From assembly GCA_037127315.1 (NCBI GenBank), contig JBBBDQ010001156.1, positions 1,335,001 through 1,399,000 on the forward strand: DNA of 64,000 nucleotides, read 5' to 3'. Within the stretch, counting starts at the first letter, position 1, and each line of letters opens with the position of its first letter. This DNA is from Ascarosepion bandense. Lineage: Eukaryota > Mollusca > Cephalopoda > Sepiida > Sepiidae. Below the pieces are notes generated by a model, which ran no database searches, was not told the origin of the DNA, and saw nothing but the letters and a program-made list of their open reading frames with translations. This document shows, piece after piece, positions 53,954-63,853 of this stretch. The translations under genes and the position numbers were made by a program.

Positions 53954-53994
53954 GAACGAATGTAGAAAAATTCCGACTGTATATTTCTGATTCT

Positions 53995-54203
53995 AAATAT
54001 TTCATTTTGTTTTCATTTTTTTTAGTTGCTTCCATGCACCATCCATTGTACTGTCAGCATCTTTCATAAAAGTAGATCTCCTTCGCCTAATGTTCTCACT
54101 TCGTCTGTGATGTGAAATTGTCCAGCATCCATTTCCACATTGGAATGTTCAGAACTGTTGTTTTGTTTATTTCTTTAATTTTTTTCTTTCTAATGAAACT
54201 TTC

Positions 54204-54238
<35 letters not shown>

Positions 54239-54290
54239 TGCTTAGCTTTTGGGAGGCATCTTTTACTTACCCAATGCCATTTCACTGACC
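53995..54290 (-). pseudogene. LINE-B relic with (TA)n interruption
   Basis: Plus-strand landmarks TCTGTGATGTGAAATTGTCC, TTTCTAATGAAACTTTC and TTGCTTAGCTTTTGGGAGGC match LINE-B. A TA tract at 54207-54232 interrupts them. Confidence 0.5.
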
Positions 54291-54959
54291 AGACGAGATC
54301 TTGTCACGGAAAGAGACGAGAATAACACTGCACGCTTTCGCTTGTAACAATTTCTATGAATTAACATTTTCAGGTATTTTATAATTTTTCAGGTATTTTA
54401 TAAAATTTCGCCATTTTATAAATCACTGATTTCATAGAATATCCAGTGAAAAGGTATTTGTTTACCTTGCTACCTCTTGCAAAGCTTCAAATCCATAAAG
54501 AATAAGTAAGGTAGCGGGAAAAACGAAAAATGGAATTAAATCAATAAAATATACGAGAAAAACAAAAGAAAAAGTAACAGAAAACAAAAATGATTGTATT
54601 GTTATATATTTTTCCTTTTTTTAACCAGTATATTTATCGATTTACAAACTAGAGTAGTCAATTTTTCAGACAGTGTCAAGGGCACCCGAGGTTAGAGACG
54701 ATAACGCAAAACATAGGGGTCAAATACGATGTTTTTTTATTCATTAGACAAAAAATATTAAAACAGAAGCAAGGTCGTTCGATTAAAGATTCATGACGTG
54801 AACACAGTTTACTGTTGCTATAATCACAAAAACATAAACACACAAATAAAAAGAAAATAATCGATAAAAAGTAAATAATGGTAGGCGAAGAGAGAAGAAA
54901 TTCCAAGCGTAACGGAAAAAAAACAATTGCTGGCTTTTCTCATCATTTTTTTAAAAGAA
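54291..54959. other. Unassigned AT-rich sequence
   Basis: A CAGGTATTTTATAA motif is duplicated at 54371-54400. Nothing else seen. Confidence 0.3.
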
Positions 54960-54961
54960 AC

Positions 54962-55064
54962 TATATATATATATATATATATATATTGCAAAGGAAGGCA
55001 GTAAACAAGCGCTCCCAAACGTATAAAACCATGAAAAAGCGCTCAATACAAAATTCGATAAGAA

Positions 55065-55112
<48 letters not shown>
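54962..55112. repeat. Two (TA)n tracts with ~80 bp spacer
   Basis: TA at 54962-54986 and 55067-55112. Confidence 0.9.
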
Positions 55113-55114
<2 letters not shown>

Positions 55115-55423
55115 CACTCTCACACCCTGATTGAGCACTCTGGAAGAATGGTAGACTTTGAAAAACAGTAGCTATCCTAGCATCGACGCATCGTTCATTC
55201 AGCAATGAATTAGAACACTCTCAGCTATTGGGCGTGTATAAGGATAATATACACGCTAAAAAGTATGTCTCCTTCCACCAAGCGCCCATAGATCAGAGTT
55301 AGAATCGCCGACTAACGCCAATTCGGTGGGGTTTCAATACTGAGTTAAAAAGCAATCGGAGTCTAACCGTACTGATGAGCTGTGATACAGTGAAACAGAT
55401 CTGTCTGCGAATGACTATATATA
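55113..55423 (+). mobile_element. Retrozyme-like unit, near full length
   Basis: About 305 bp that follow the 5206-5512 unit block for block: ACACCCTGATTGAGCACTCT, ATGGTAGACTTTGAAAAACA, AGCTATTGGGCGTGTATAAG, GCGCCCATAGATCAGAGTTA (decayed A box), GGGGTTTCAATACTG and the hammerhead. It starts next to (TA)n and lacks the upstream hammerhead, so it is a monomer. Confidence 0.8.
55361..55415 (+). ncRNA. Hammerhead ribozyme in monomeric unit
   Basis: GTC (55361-55363), CCGTA, CTGATGA, stem II GCTGT/ACAGT (closing G-U), GAAA, CAGATCTG, TC, then TGCGA. The core is complete. Stem I has one lost pair (C against A). Confidence 0.8.
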
Positions 55424-56440
55424 CACACATTACCGTCCATAACTGTTAAGCCACCAGTGTTTTAAAAAATTATGTATTTTTTTAAAAATCGTGTCACCCC
55501 AAGCAAGGCATTCCACTGCCACTATAGCACAGGGGGTTACATAGAGCGATTGGGTATGGGAAATGTCAGAAGGAGGGTGGTAGACGACTTAGGATGTACA
55601 TAGGAAGAGAGTGGGTGTGAGTTAGTGCGTTAGGAGGTGTCTATTGACCTTACATTTAAACCCCTGAAGGTTGTAGCCGTTGTGGAAGCAAACATGCGGT
55701 AGGGAATTCCACAGGCGGGAAGTGCGAGGAAAGAAGCTGTTGGAGGAGAAATTGCGGTTACATTTCATCGGTTTCACTGTAAAAGGGTGGGACCTAGTTT
55801 CCAATCTAGTATCTCGTGCAAATTCACATCTAGGGGGCATCAGTGATTTAAGTTCGTCAGAGCAGAAGACATGAAAGTATTTATAGAAGAGGCACAGTGA
55901 AGCCACGTCACGCCGGCGAGAGAGATACTGCAGGCGGTCAGCCAAGTCGGTATCAATCACATTACAGATTCTTCGCTGTATTTTGTCAAGAACCCCGAGG
56001 AGAATAGTAGGGGCACCCGACCAGATGTGGCAGCAGTACTCAATACACGGGCAGATGGTGGATTTATATAAGTGCAGGATAGAATTTCTGGGCCCTGCAC
56101 AGAGAGCCGACTTTCATGAGTATTTATTACCAAGTCAATAATTGTAATTGAAAATAGAATGATTCTTTTGTTGATATTGCAAAATCACATGTGCATTAAA
56201 TTAATTTATCAATATTCAATAATTACCTACATTGTAGTTTCATCAATGACAGAATGAAGAAAAATTAGGGTGATTCGGACGAGTTCATCTTTGCTTCCTT
56301 GCCTTGTAAAATTTTACAAAATATATAACAAAAGAATCATTCTATTTTCATTTGGCAATAAATACTAAAAATAGTATGAAATACAACATTTCTTAAAAAT
56401 ATCTGTGGTCTAATAATTATGGCTGGTAGTGTGTGTATGT
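55424..56440. mobile_element. Tc1/mariner-type MITE with nested LINE-A
   Basis: CACATTACCGTCCATAACTG and TTAAGCCACC at 55427-55460 are inverted at 56395-56437 (CACACTACCAGCCATAATTA and TTAGACCAC on the minus strand). The arms continue after the LINE: TGAAAATAGAATGATTCTTT at 56150 is inverted at about 56332-56355. Arms exceed 100 bp, and no transposase is present. Removing the LINE leaves a ~390 bp foldback MITE. TATA flanks suggest a TA target. Confidence 0.65.
55495..56120 (-). pseudogene. LINE-A copy nested in MITE
   Basis: The minus-strand frame 55960-55622 reads RRDVASLCLFYKYFHVFCSD, EFARDTRLETRSHPFTVKPM, SFFPRTSRLWNSLPHVCFHN and FKCKVNRHLLTH, 112 codons without a break. The tail ends at 55495. 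Upstream of the frame DKIQRRICNVI and HIWSGAP-type sequence is still visible (55960-56050). This is the least damaged LINE-A C-terminus in the window. Confidence 0.85.
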
Positions 56441-56451
56441 ATATATATATA

Positions 56452-56575
56452 TACAGTCATTAGCAGACAGATCTGTTTCGCTGTATCACAGCTTATCAAT
56501 ACAGTTAGACATCTGATTGCTTTTAGGTAGGATCGAAACCCGACCGGATTGACATCATTCGGCGATTCTATATAA
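56452..56575 (-). mobile_element. Retrozyme-like fragment, hammerhead inactivated
   Basis: The minus strand reads GGGTTTCGATCCTACC, GTCTAACTGTATTGATAAGC and GAAACAGATCTGTCTGCTAA. CTGATGA has become TTGATAA, losing two invariant positions. It is truncated inside the tRNA-like part. Confidence 0.75.
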
Positions 56576-57045
56576 GGACAGTTTGGAAAAAAACTGTCTT
56601 TAATCTAAAATTTTTATTTTAATAAGTTTTTCCAGAGATTTTTAAAGACGAATGATTTTTTTAAAATTTTGAATTTAAAATATTTTGTAACTCCCGGCTT
56701 TTAAATTGCTGTTTGGCGTCCTTTTTAGTCCGACAATGTCACTAATAGATTGAAAAAAAATGAATAAAACACCAATTTAAATGCTGAGATTTGCAAAATA
56801 CAGTGTGTACAATGTAAAAACAAACACATAGGGGAAACATCACGAAATTTAAAAACGCTCATCTACGAACAAAAAAAGAAAAAAGAAAAAAAAAAGAAAA
56901 AGAGATTGGAAAACTTTCCAAATCTTTTGTATCATATCAAAACGATGTAGGAAAGAATTTTGATTTTTCTAATGCTACTTTAGTTAAAAAGAACATAACT
57001 TTTTAAAGTGAAAGTACTTTGAAAACACATTAATAGCATTACTAC
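56576..57045 (+). pseudogene. GIY-YIG endonuclease relic (PLE-type)
   Basis: At about 56785-56875 one frame reads CEICKIQCVQCKNKHIGETS and RNLKTLIYEQ. HIGETSRNL is the decayed YIGETSRNL block of GIY-YIG nucleases. FVSYQNDVGKNFDFSNATLV follows after a lysine-rich indel (56930-56990), also typical of this domain. The flanking 56576-56780 is unrecognised. Confidence 0.65.
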
Positions 57046-57047
57046 CA

Positions 57048-57348
57048 GGATGTGGTACAGTAGATATCGGCTCGGAACGAGAAACCGAGGAGCCGTGTTC
57101 GAATTCCAGTTGAATCCATTGTATTCACTTACGCGCATATACCCTTGGGAAAGGTATTAATCCGTCTCTTCCTTCCAGTTATGGGTTAAATAGCAGGACA
57201 GATTGGGTTCTATAGCCTTGGTCGGCAACCAGTCTACCGCAGAAAGCAATGGCAACCTACTGCGGGATAATCTTCTGCCCAGTCAGTCATGTCACTTTCG
57301 AGACATGATCGCCCAAGCGTGTATCACGTATGGCACTTAACTGACTGA
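57048..57348 (+). mobile_element. SINE-1
   Basis: Plus-strand copy lacking part of the head (AGGATGTGGTACAGTAGATA, so GCGTTG is missing). B box region GTGTTCGAATTCC. The 3' end is CACTTAACTGACTGA. Confidence 0.9.
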
Positions 57349-57524
57349 TATACACTTGTTTCGTTACATAATCTTTCAACATGAATCCAAAATATGTCTA
57401 TAAATAGGTATCATTTAATGCTACTTCCTCATATTATTCCATATAATTCATAACATTACATTATTGATTTTTTTCTATATGCTCTATCTTCTATGAAACT
57501 TCATAATAATCTATTTAAACTTAT

Positions 57525-57539
57525 TTATAAAGGGAACTT

Positions 57540-57581
<42 letters not shown>

Positions 57582-58266
57582 TGTCTGTCTGTCTGTCTGT
57601 CTGTCCGTTACTTATAGACTCCGAAATGGCTGAACCGATTTTCTGGAAAATTTGCACAGTTGTACTATAAGCGTCTGCGAGTGTTCTTAGCTAGGTTTTG
57701 TGTCGAGGTACTCCCGATAAATATCGAAAATCGATAATCGAAAAAGTCGAATTATAGAAGGAGTGGTCCGATTTTAATCAAATTTGATACACTCATAGAC
57801 AAAGACATAAGAAACGATATTTAGAAGTTTCAAGGTTGCATTTCTTACAATAGTGCAGAAAATCGATAATATATATATATAAAAGGCAAGATGTTTGTGT
57901 GCGTGTCTGTTTATCTGCCTGTAGGTCTGTATTTTTTCAACCCTTTTATTTTAGTTTTTACTTCGGGTTTGGCTCTAAGTAGGTATAATTGTAGTTTTTA
58001 GTCTCAGCCATGATGCCATTTACTCAGAGGACTGATTTAACCTTTAAAATTCAGTTTACAAGGAAAAATCTTATTTGATATCGAAACCAGAAAATCAAAA
58101 TTTGACTTACATCCATTCATTTTTCTTTCAGTCTACGGTTTCGCTTTAATTAAAAACAATTGTTGCATTTTAGTCTTTCATGCCAACGTCTAATGAGTCT
58201 GAGCTCCAGGACCATGGATTAGTTTTAAACCTTTCATTACACCCGAGCAACGCCGGGCTATACTGC
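57525..58266 (+). mobile_element. Helitron-like element, long copy
   Basis: Starts near AAACTTATTTATAAAGGGAA, with (GT)n and (CTGT)n at 57546-57604. GGCTGAACCGATTTTCTGGA and GGCAAGATGTTTGTGTGCGT follow. It ends CACCCGAGCAACGCCGGGCT then ATACTGCTCG. The second half contains TCTCAGCCATGATGCCATTT, shared with two other copies. The terminal CTAG has mutated to CTCG. No helicase frame. Confidence 0.55.
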
Positions 58267-58274
58267 TCGTATTA

Positions 58275-58680
58275 CAAACCTCTACAGTTATCTTTTCTTT
58301 AATTCTAACGAATTTTTCCTGTTTCTTAAGACATTGTTAACATCTTTGGAAGCATCTTTCGCTATCACAATGCGTCTTCGAATTTCAGTGTCACACTTTC
58401 CGTTTTTTGTTAAAACATTTAATAGATATTAAATTATGGAACTTGATTTCTCTATCTCTAGTTTGGAATTAGCATGTTGGACTATTACTTTTCCTAACAA
58501 TCTTGCATTCTGTATTCTTGTCATTGATGTTTAGTCATTTCTTCCTGCTTCTCTTCACTTCTGCATAATTTTTTGTAGTTTATTTTTATATTTGATAGTA
58601 GCAATATCAGCTGCATATATTATGTTGTTAAGATTGTCTTCTTCAATCACCATGGTCAACACGATTTTCGGTGCCAAGAA
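58275..58680 (-). pseudogene. LINE-B relic including RT motif C
   Basis: The minus strand gives NLNNIIYAADIATIKYKNKL at about 58640-58580. IIYAAD corresponds to the YADD catalytic motif, with an Asp replaced by Ala. The downstream blocks (plus-strand ATTTTTCCTGTTTCTTAAGA, CACAATGCGTCTTCGAATTT) match the family. This is the only LINE-B piece here that reaches the RT active site. Confidence 0.6.
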
Positions 58681-58954
58681 AAAAAAACATATTTTTTTAA
58701 CAAATTTGATGGTGCTAATCCCAAAAATCATTTATTTTTATGGTTGGCTTTACTGTCCTGAAATTGCTCATTTTTGAAAAAGAATTAGTTTATGTTGGGC
58801 TGCTCTCCACCTTTCCACGGAAATCGACTATTCGAATCACTATATAAAGTAGTAGTGATTATACCTCGAGGAAGGAATTCGAGTGAGTGGGTCACTCGAG
58901 TATTTCCGGTATTGCACCGAAAGTGTTCTACTAGTCAATCGATTACAATCTTGT

Positions 58955-59232
58955 GGTTCTTAGTCTCAGCCATGATACCATTTACTCAGATGACTTATTT
59001 AGCCTTCAAAATTCAGTTTACTACGAAAAAATCTTATTTGATATCGAAACCAGGAAATCAAAATTTGACTTACATCCATTCATTTTTCTTTCAGTCTACG
59101 GTTTCGCTTTAACTGGAAACAACTATTGCTTTTTAGTCTTTTGTGCCACCGTCCAAAGAGTCTGAGCTCCAGGACCATGGATTAGTTTTAAAGCATTCAT
59201 TACACCCGATCAACTCCTGGCTATACTGCTAG
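58955..59232 (+). mobile_element. Helitron-like element, 3' part
   Basis: Begins TTCTTAGTCTCAGCCATGAT and ends CACCCGATCAACTCCTGGCT then ATACTGCTAG followed by T. Very close to the last 270 bp of 57525-58266 and to 35105-35380 (minus). Confidence 0.55.
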
Positions 59233-59982
59233 TCAATTATAATTATGCGTTTTCTTTATTATTTCTTTTTATTATACATCATATTTTCCTGATTATGATT
59301 ATCATATTTTCATTTTTATATATAATCATATTTTCTCTCATTCATTATATATTATATTATATTCTCCCGATTATTTCCTTATTCTTAAATAATATAATAA
59401 TGTTCTAGTTATTACTTGTATTATTCAATTCCTTTTCGAATCCAAATATATATATGTACGCATGTATGTTTTTTTTTACATATCTATCGTATTCTGTAGG
59501 ATTTTCGATTTGTTAATTGGCATATACCTTCATCCCTATGGAATGGTATCTTCCACATCGTGTTAATTTATGTATTTATTTTAGTATATTTAATGAGTTT
59601 CTTTCCTCTATCTGTTCATTTAGCTATTTTAACCATTCATCTTCACATTAAATATCACGAAAAGTCAATTTATTTTTATTATTATTTTTTTTCTGATATT
59701 TACTTGAACCATTTACACATTATCATCAGTGGACATTCATTTATTTGTGGACAACCTTATTCTAGAAATTTTCCTCTTCTTCTGTGCAACCAAAAACATC
59801 TTGCATTCCAATAACGTAGCAAGCAGAGATTAGGACACAGGCCGGGGTCTGATCAACCTTGGCTGGGTCAACCTGGGGAGAAGGTATGATGATTGTAAAG
59901 GACCGAAACCGTCAATGAACCGGAGTAACATCACTGATGATGTGTCCTAACCGCATCTAAATGATGTATTTTTCGAATTCGA

Positions 59983-59984
<2 letters not shown>
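59233..59984. other. Unassigned AT-rich sequence
   Basis: A GC-richer stretch at 59820-59960 (GGTCTGATCAACCTTGGCTG, TGTAAAGGACCGAAACCGTC) looks like a repeat fragment but is not matched confidently. Confidence 0.3.

Positions 59985-60030
<46 letters not shown>
59985..60030. repeat. (TA)n
   Basis: TA tract next to a hammerhead copy. Confidence 0.95.
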
Positions 60031-60033
<3 letters not shown>

Positions 60034-60090
60034 TCACCCACATACAACCTGTTTCGCTCATCAGTGTGGCTAGACACATCCACTTGCTAT
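60031..60090 (-). ncRNA. Hammerhead-like copy lacking stem II
   Basis: The minus strand reads GTCTAGCCACACTGATGAGC then GAAACAGGTTGTATGTGGGTGAC. Stem I CCACA/TGTGG and distal GTC/GAC are fully paired. CTGATGA and GAAA are intact, but the 13-base stem II is reduced to GC. It belongs to the second lineage with 36378-36430. Confidence 0.7.
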
Positions 60091-60277
60091 ATATATATAT
60101 ATATATATTAAAGATGATTAATGGGGGTGAGAAAAATGTTCAATGAAATTCAAACGCAGCAGGTAGTCTCTCTGTTTTCCATGCGGGATTTGATGCACAG
60201 TAACTCAGCACTCAATCCACATACATAATTCATGCTATTTAGAACATGTTGTATAATGTTGTATAATGTTGTATAAT

Positions 60278-60593
60278 AGGATGTGCGTTGTGGTACAGTG
60301 GATATCGGCTCGGAACGAGAAACCGGGGAGCCGAGTTCAAATTTCAGCTGAATCCATGGTATTCACTTACGCGCAAATACCCTTGGGAAAGGTATTAATC
60401 CGTCTCTTCCTTCCAGTTATGGGTTAAATAACAGGACAGATTGGGTTCTATAGCCTTGGTCGGCAACCAGTCTACCGCAGAAAGCAATGGCAACCTACTG
60501 CGGGATAATGTTCTACCCAGTCAGTCATGTTTCTTTCGAGACATGATCGCCCAAGCGTGTATCACGTATGGCACCTAAACTGACTGTATAATG
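60278..60593 (+). mobile_element. SINE-1 with short target duplication
   Basis: Full-length plus-strand copy from AGGATGTGCGTTGTGGTACA to CCTAAACTGAC. TGTATAAT-like sequence is repeated on both sides (before 60278 and after about 60584). The left flank is a TGTTGTATAA triplication. Confidence 0.9.
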
Positions 60594-60599
60594 GACGAG

Positions 60600-61000
60600 C
60601 CGGATGTATTAACTAGTTGGTTACTACTAGCTGCAGGATTCAAAATTGTAGGAGGTATATGTTGTTTAGTTCTAAAATCCAACCACTGAAACGTCCTCCT
60701 TTGTAGTCGTGTCCACAACTACATTCAAATTTGTAAATAACAGAATTAACCTGATGAGGTGGGAGCGAATCCTTATGGACGGAAGAAAGGATTAGTCGAG
60801 TACTAAATATTACACAAAAATTAGCAGGAAAATAACAGGTGATAATAGACGGCAAAATCCGCCTGGCTAAAGTCTCACCCTCTGAACCAATAAAGAGAAG
60901 GCGCAAATAAACTTGACATTTATTAACAGTATGCGGCTTAACCTTGAAAAAATATTGATGACATCACGAATAACAGAATCCAAAATGTCCAAAGAATATC
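60600..61000 (-). pseudogene. Penelope-like endonuclease linker relic
   Basis: The minus-strand frame 60906-60640 reads RLLFIGSEGETLARRILPSI, CVIFSTRLILSSVHKDSLPP and HQVNSVIYKFECSCGHDYKG. The VIYKFECSCGxxYxG block is the GIY-YIG start in a different PLE lineage from 36.9 kb. The upstream RT is absent and the frame ends soon after the motif. Confidence 0.7.
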
Positions 61001-61731
61001 CATTTATGTGTGTCTTCGGTCTCGGGCAAGAAACCGAAATTTCTCGCATGTGACAGCCTCGCTGTCGCCAATGATGCATGCGCCGTGTCATTTCAAAACT
61101 GCCTTGCATGAGCTCGCCTCGCTGTTCCATGTCGTCTACATACGCATGTGCAAACAACCCGCCCTCTCTTGCTTTGGTGAGGTAAGTCTCCGATATAGTG
61201 TGCTTTTTATTGACATAACGATCCCCACATATTGTAATGTATTTTTGACGATCTTCAAAAAAATTATCAAAATACTAGGACCTTGTTGTGGAACATGAGG
61301 AAATCAATAATTCCACTTGTATTTGGAGCACTCAGATTGATTAGAATAGGTTCCAACAGACATCCTTGAAACCATTCATGATGACACATAACGTAAAGAT
61401 ATTTAAATTATTGCACTAGTAAAGGCAGTTTACATATTATAAAAAAACTTTATTTATGTGAATTGTGTGTGGTCTTTATGTTTCTTTGAACAAAAATGAT
61501 TAATGGCAAATATTATGATGCAATTTCTGAACTTAGGTCTTTGGATGTGTCCCGGAACGAAATGTGTATTCAAAAGTAGTCATTATTATTATGAATGCCG
61601 ACGTAATTTTCGGTATTTTAGTATAAACGTTCCTAATTCTTACATCCGAAACCTAATGTCTGTCATATATATGCTTTCAATAATTCCTTTTTTAATTTCA
61701 TTTTTCGAATATATTTAGCACTAGGCTCTTA

Positions 61732-61734
<3 letters not shown>
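61001..61734. other. Unassigned sequence
   Basis: Overlapping frames on both strands at 61008-61298 have no recognised motif. Confidence 0.3.
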
Positions 61735-61791
<57 letters not shown>

Positions 61792-61792
61792 G
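61735..61792. repeat. (ATT)n, 3' tail of LINE-C
   Basis: About 19 ATT units. On the minus strand these are AAT repeats directly after the LINE-C 3' end, as in copy 1 at 25600-25645. Confidence 0.95.
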
Positions 61793-63715
61793 TCATTTTT
61801 CATCATATTTCGATTTCTGCTTTGGTCTCACTACCAACCAAGTCTGCGGGGAGACCTAAGGCAGGTAGTGGCGTGTTGTTATGGCTCCATTTCATATTTT
61901 TCTATCTTCCCTATCATCCCCAGCATTACATAGATAAAGTTTTCCTTAGTGTGTGGGCTGTACTTAATAAGACAATTTTTTGTATATCTCTTAAGTTGGG
62001 GTTTCCAGGGATTCTTTCAATGTGTTGTTTTGTTCCATTTTTTATCATTCCAAGTGCACCTACTATCACTGGCACAACTCTTGTTTTCAATTTCCACATT
62101 TTTTCTATTTCAATTTCCAGGTCTTTATATTTTGACAGTTTTTCAAATTCCTTGATTGCTATGTTACAATCCGCTGGACAAGCCATATCAATTAATAGAC
62201 AAGTTTTCTCCTTCTGGTTTTTAACAATAATGTCTGGCCTGTTTGCTTCAATTTTTCTGTCTGTGTAGATGGTGTAATCCCATAGAATGGTTACATCTTC
62301 TATTTCTGTAACCAGTGCTGGATGATGTTCATACCAGTGTTTGTTTACAGTTTTTCCATAATGTTTGCACATTGCCCAATGTAAATATTGCCCAACTCTA
62401 TCGTGGCAATTTTTATATTCATTTGGGGCAAGCACAGAACAGCCTGAGATTAGGTGGTCTATTGTTTCTTGGTGTTTATCACAAAACCTGCATTTTGGAT
62501 CCATATTATTATGCATAATATTTGCCTGAAAGTTTCAAGACTTTGGTCTTGTGCTGCAAGTATAAATCCTTCAGTTTCAGACTTTAATCCAGATGCACGT
62601 AACCATCGATGAGTATTAACTTTGTCAACATTGGATTTATTGGCACGTTCTGGATATTGGCCATGCAGAGGTTTGTCTTGCCAACGCTGTTTCATCTGTT
62701 CAAGAGCTTTATCTTTGGCTTTCATTTTCATATTTTTTGCCGCAATAGTTGGTTCTTGGCTTCTCTTTTGCTTTTCTACAGAATCTACTAACTGTAAATC
62801 TTGTTTGTATTTACTGCCTTCTTTTATTATTGAATATTTTTTCTTTCTTTCTTCATGTTGCCTTACTAATTGTATCATCCAATCCTTTGTTGTTTCTATG
62901 TATGTTAGTAAGCCAATAGTTGTTGTCTTGTATGACAATTACAGCTGAATAAGACCCCTTCCACCTTCTTTACGGGGTATGTATAGACAGTCTACATCAG
63001 CCTTTGAATGATGCATCTTATGCTTAGAAATAAGCTTTCTTGTTTTAGCATCCATTCGCCTGATGTCGTTTAGAGTCCAGTTTAAGATGTTAAAGCTATA
63101 TTGGACAACTGGGATTGCAAGGCCATAACTCTGTTCTGTGAATTTAATTCAGTTTTTAATATCATTCGTAGCCTTCTATAGTTCTCTTTACGCACTATTT
63201 CTTTCATTTTTTTATGGTGAATGTTTTCGCTCTCATTTACACCTAGGTATTTATAAACTTCTTCTGGTTTCAATTCTTTTATTGTTACAGCAGGGTCTAG
63301 GCTAATTGAGGATGTTTCTTGTATTGATCCACGTAAAACTGTAGCTATAGCACATTTATTCAAATTAAATTTCATTCCAATGTCTTCGCTGAAGCATTTT
63401 ACAGTTTGCAGAAGACCTTCCAGCTCATTATCATTCTTAGCATATAACTTTAAGTCATCCATGTAAAATAGATGGCTTATTTTCTTTTGGCCTATTTTAT
63501 AACCACATTCTGTCTTATTAAGTTGACTGGTTAGTGCTATTAATGATATGCAGAATAGTAAGAGAGATAAAGAATCACCTTGAAATATACCTCTTTTGAT
63601 GTTTATTTCATCAGACTTATAGGTTCCATTTATATGATTGAGGTAAAGGGTTGTTTTCCATATAGACATGCACTGTTTGATGAAATTGATGATGACGGGC
63701 GATATCTTGTATATA
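61793..63715 (-). pseudogene. LINE-C (R2-like) RT and endonuclease, copy 2
   Basis: About 1.9 kb. From the 5' side (minus strand): WKTTLYLNHINGTYKSDEIN, IKRGIFQGDSLSLLLFCISL (RT block B), ISHLFYMDDLKLYAKNDNEL (motif C, MDD), KCAIATVLRGS, then after a frameshift near 63120 PVVQYSFNILNWTLND, then GGRGLIQL, a stop, SYKTTTIGLLTYIETTKDW. After another shift near 62520 come the CCHC knuckle CRFCDKHQETIDHLISGC, RPDIIVKNQKEKTCLLIDMA (nuclease aspartate region) and KYKDLEIEIEKMW, ending at 61926. The N-terminal half is missing. Confidence 0.9.
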
Positions 63716-63783
63716 TTTAAAGTCTTTAAATATATAAAAATTATAAAATTATAAAATTATAAATATAAAATATAAAAAATATA

Positions 63784-63853
<70 letters not shown>
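63784..63853. repeat. (ATT)n meeting (AAT)n
   Basis: ATT units switch to AAT units at about 63818, forming a self-complementary simple repeat between oppositely oriented LINE-C pieces. Confidence 0.9.

Noticed and set aside
54878..55205. Frames containing IYIYIY runs
   Set aside because: Translations of (TA)n tracts. The same artefact occurs near 6500, 12500, 31300, 36300, 38700 and 60000.
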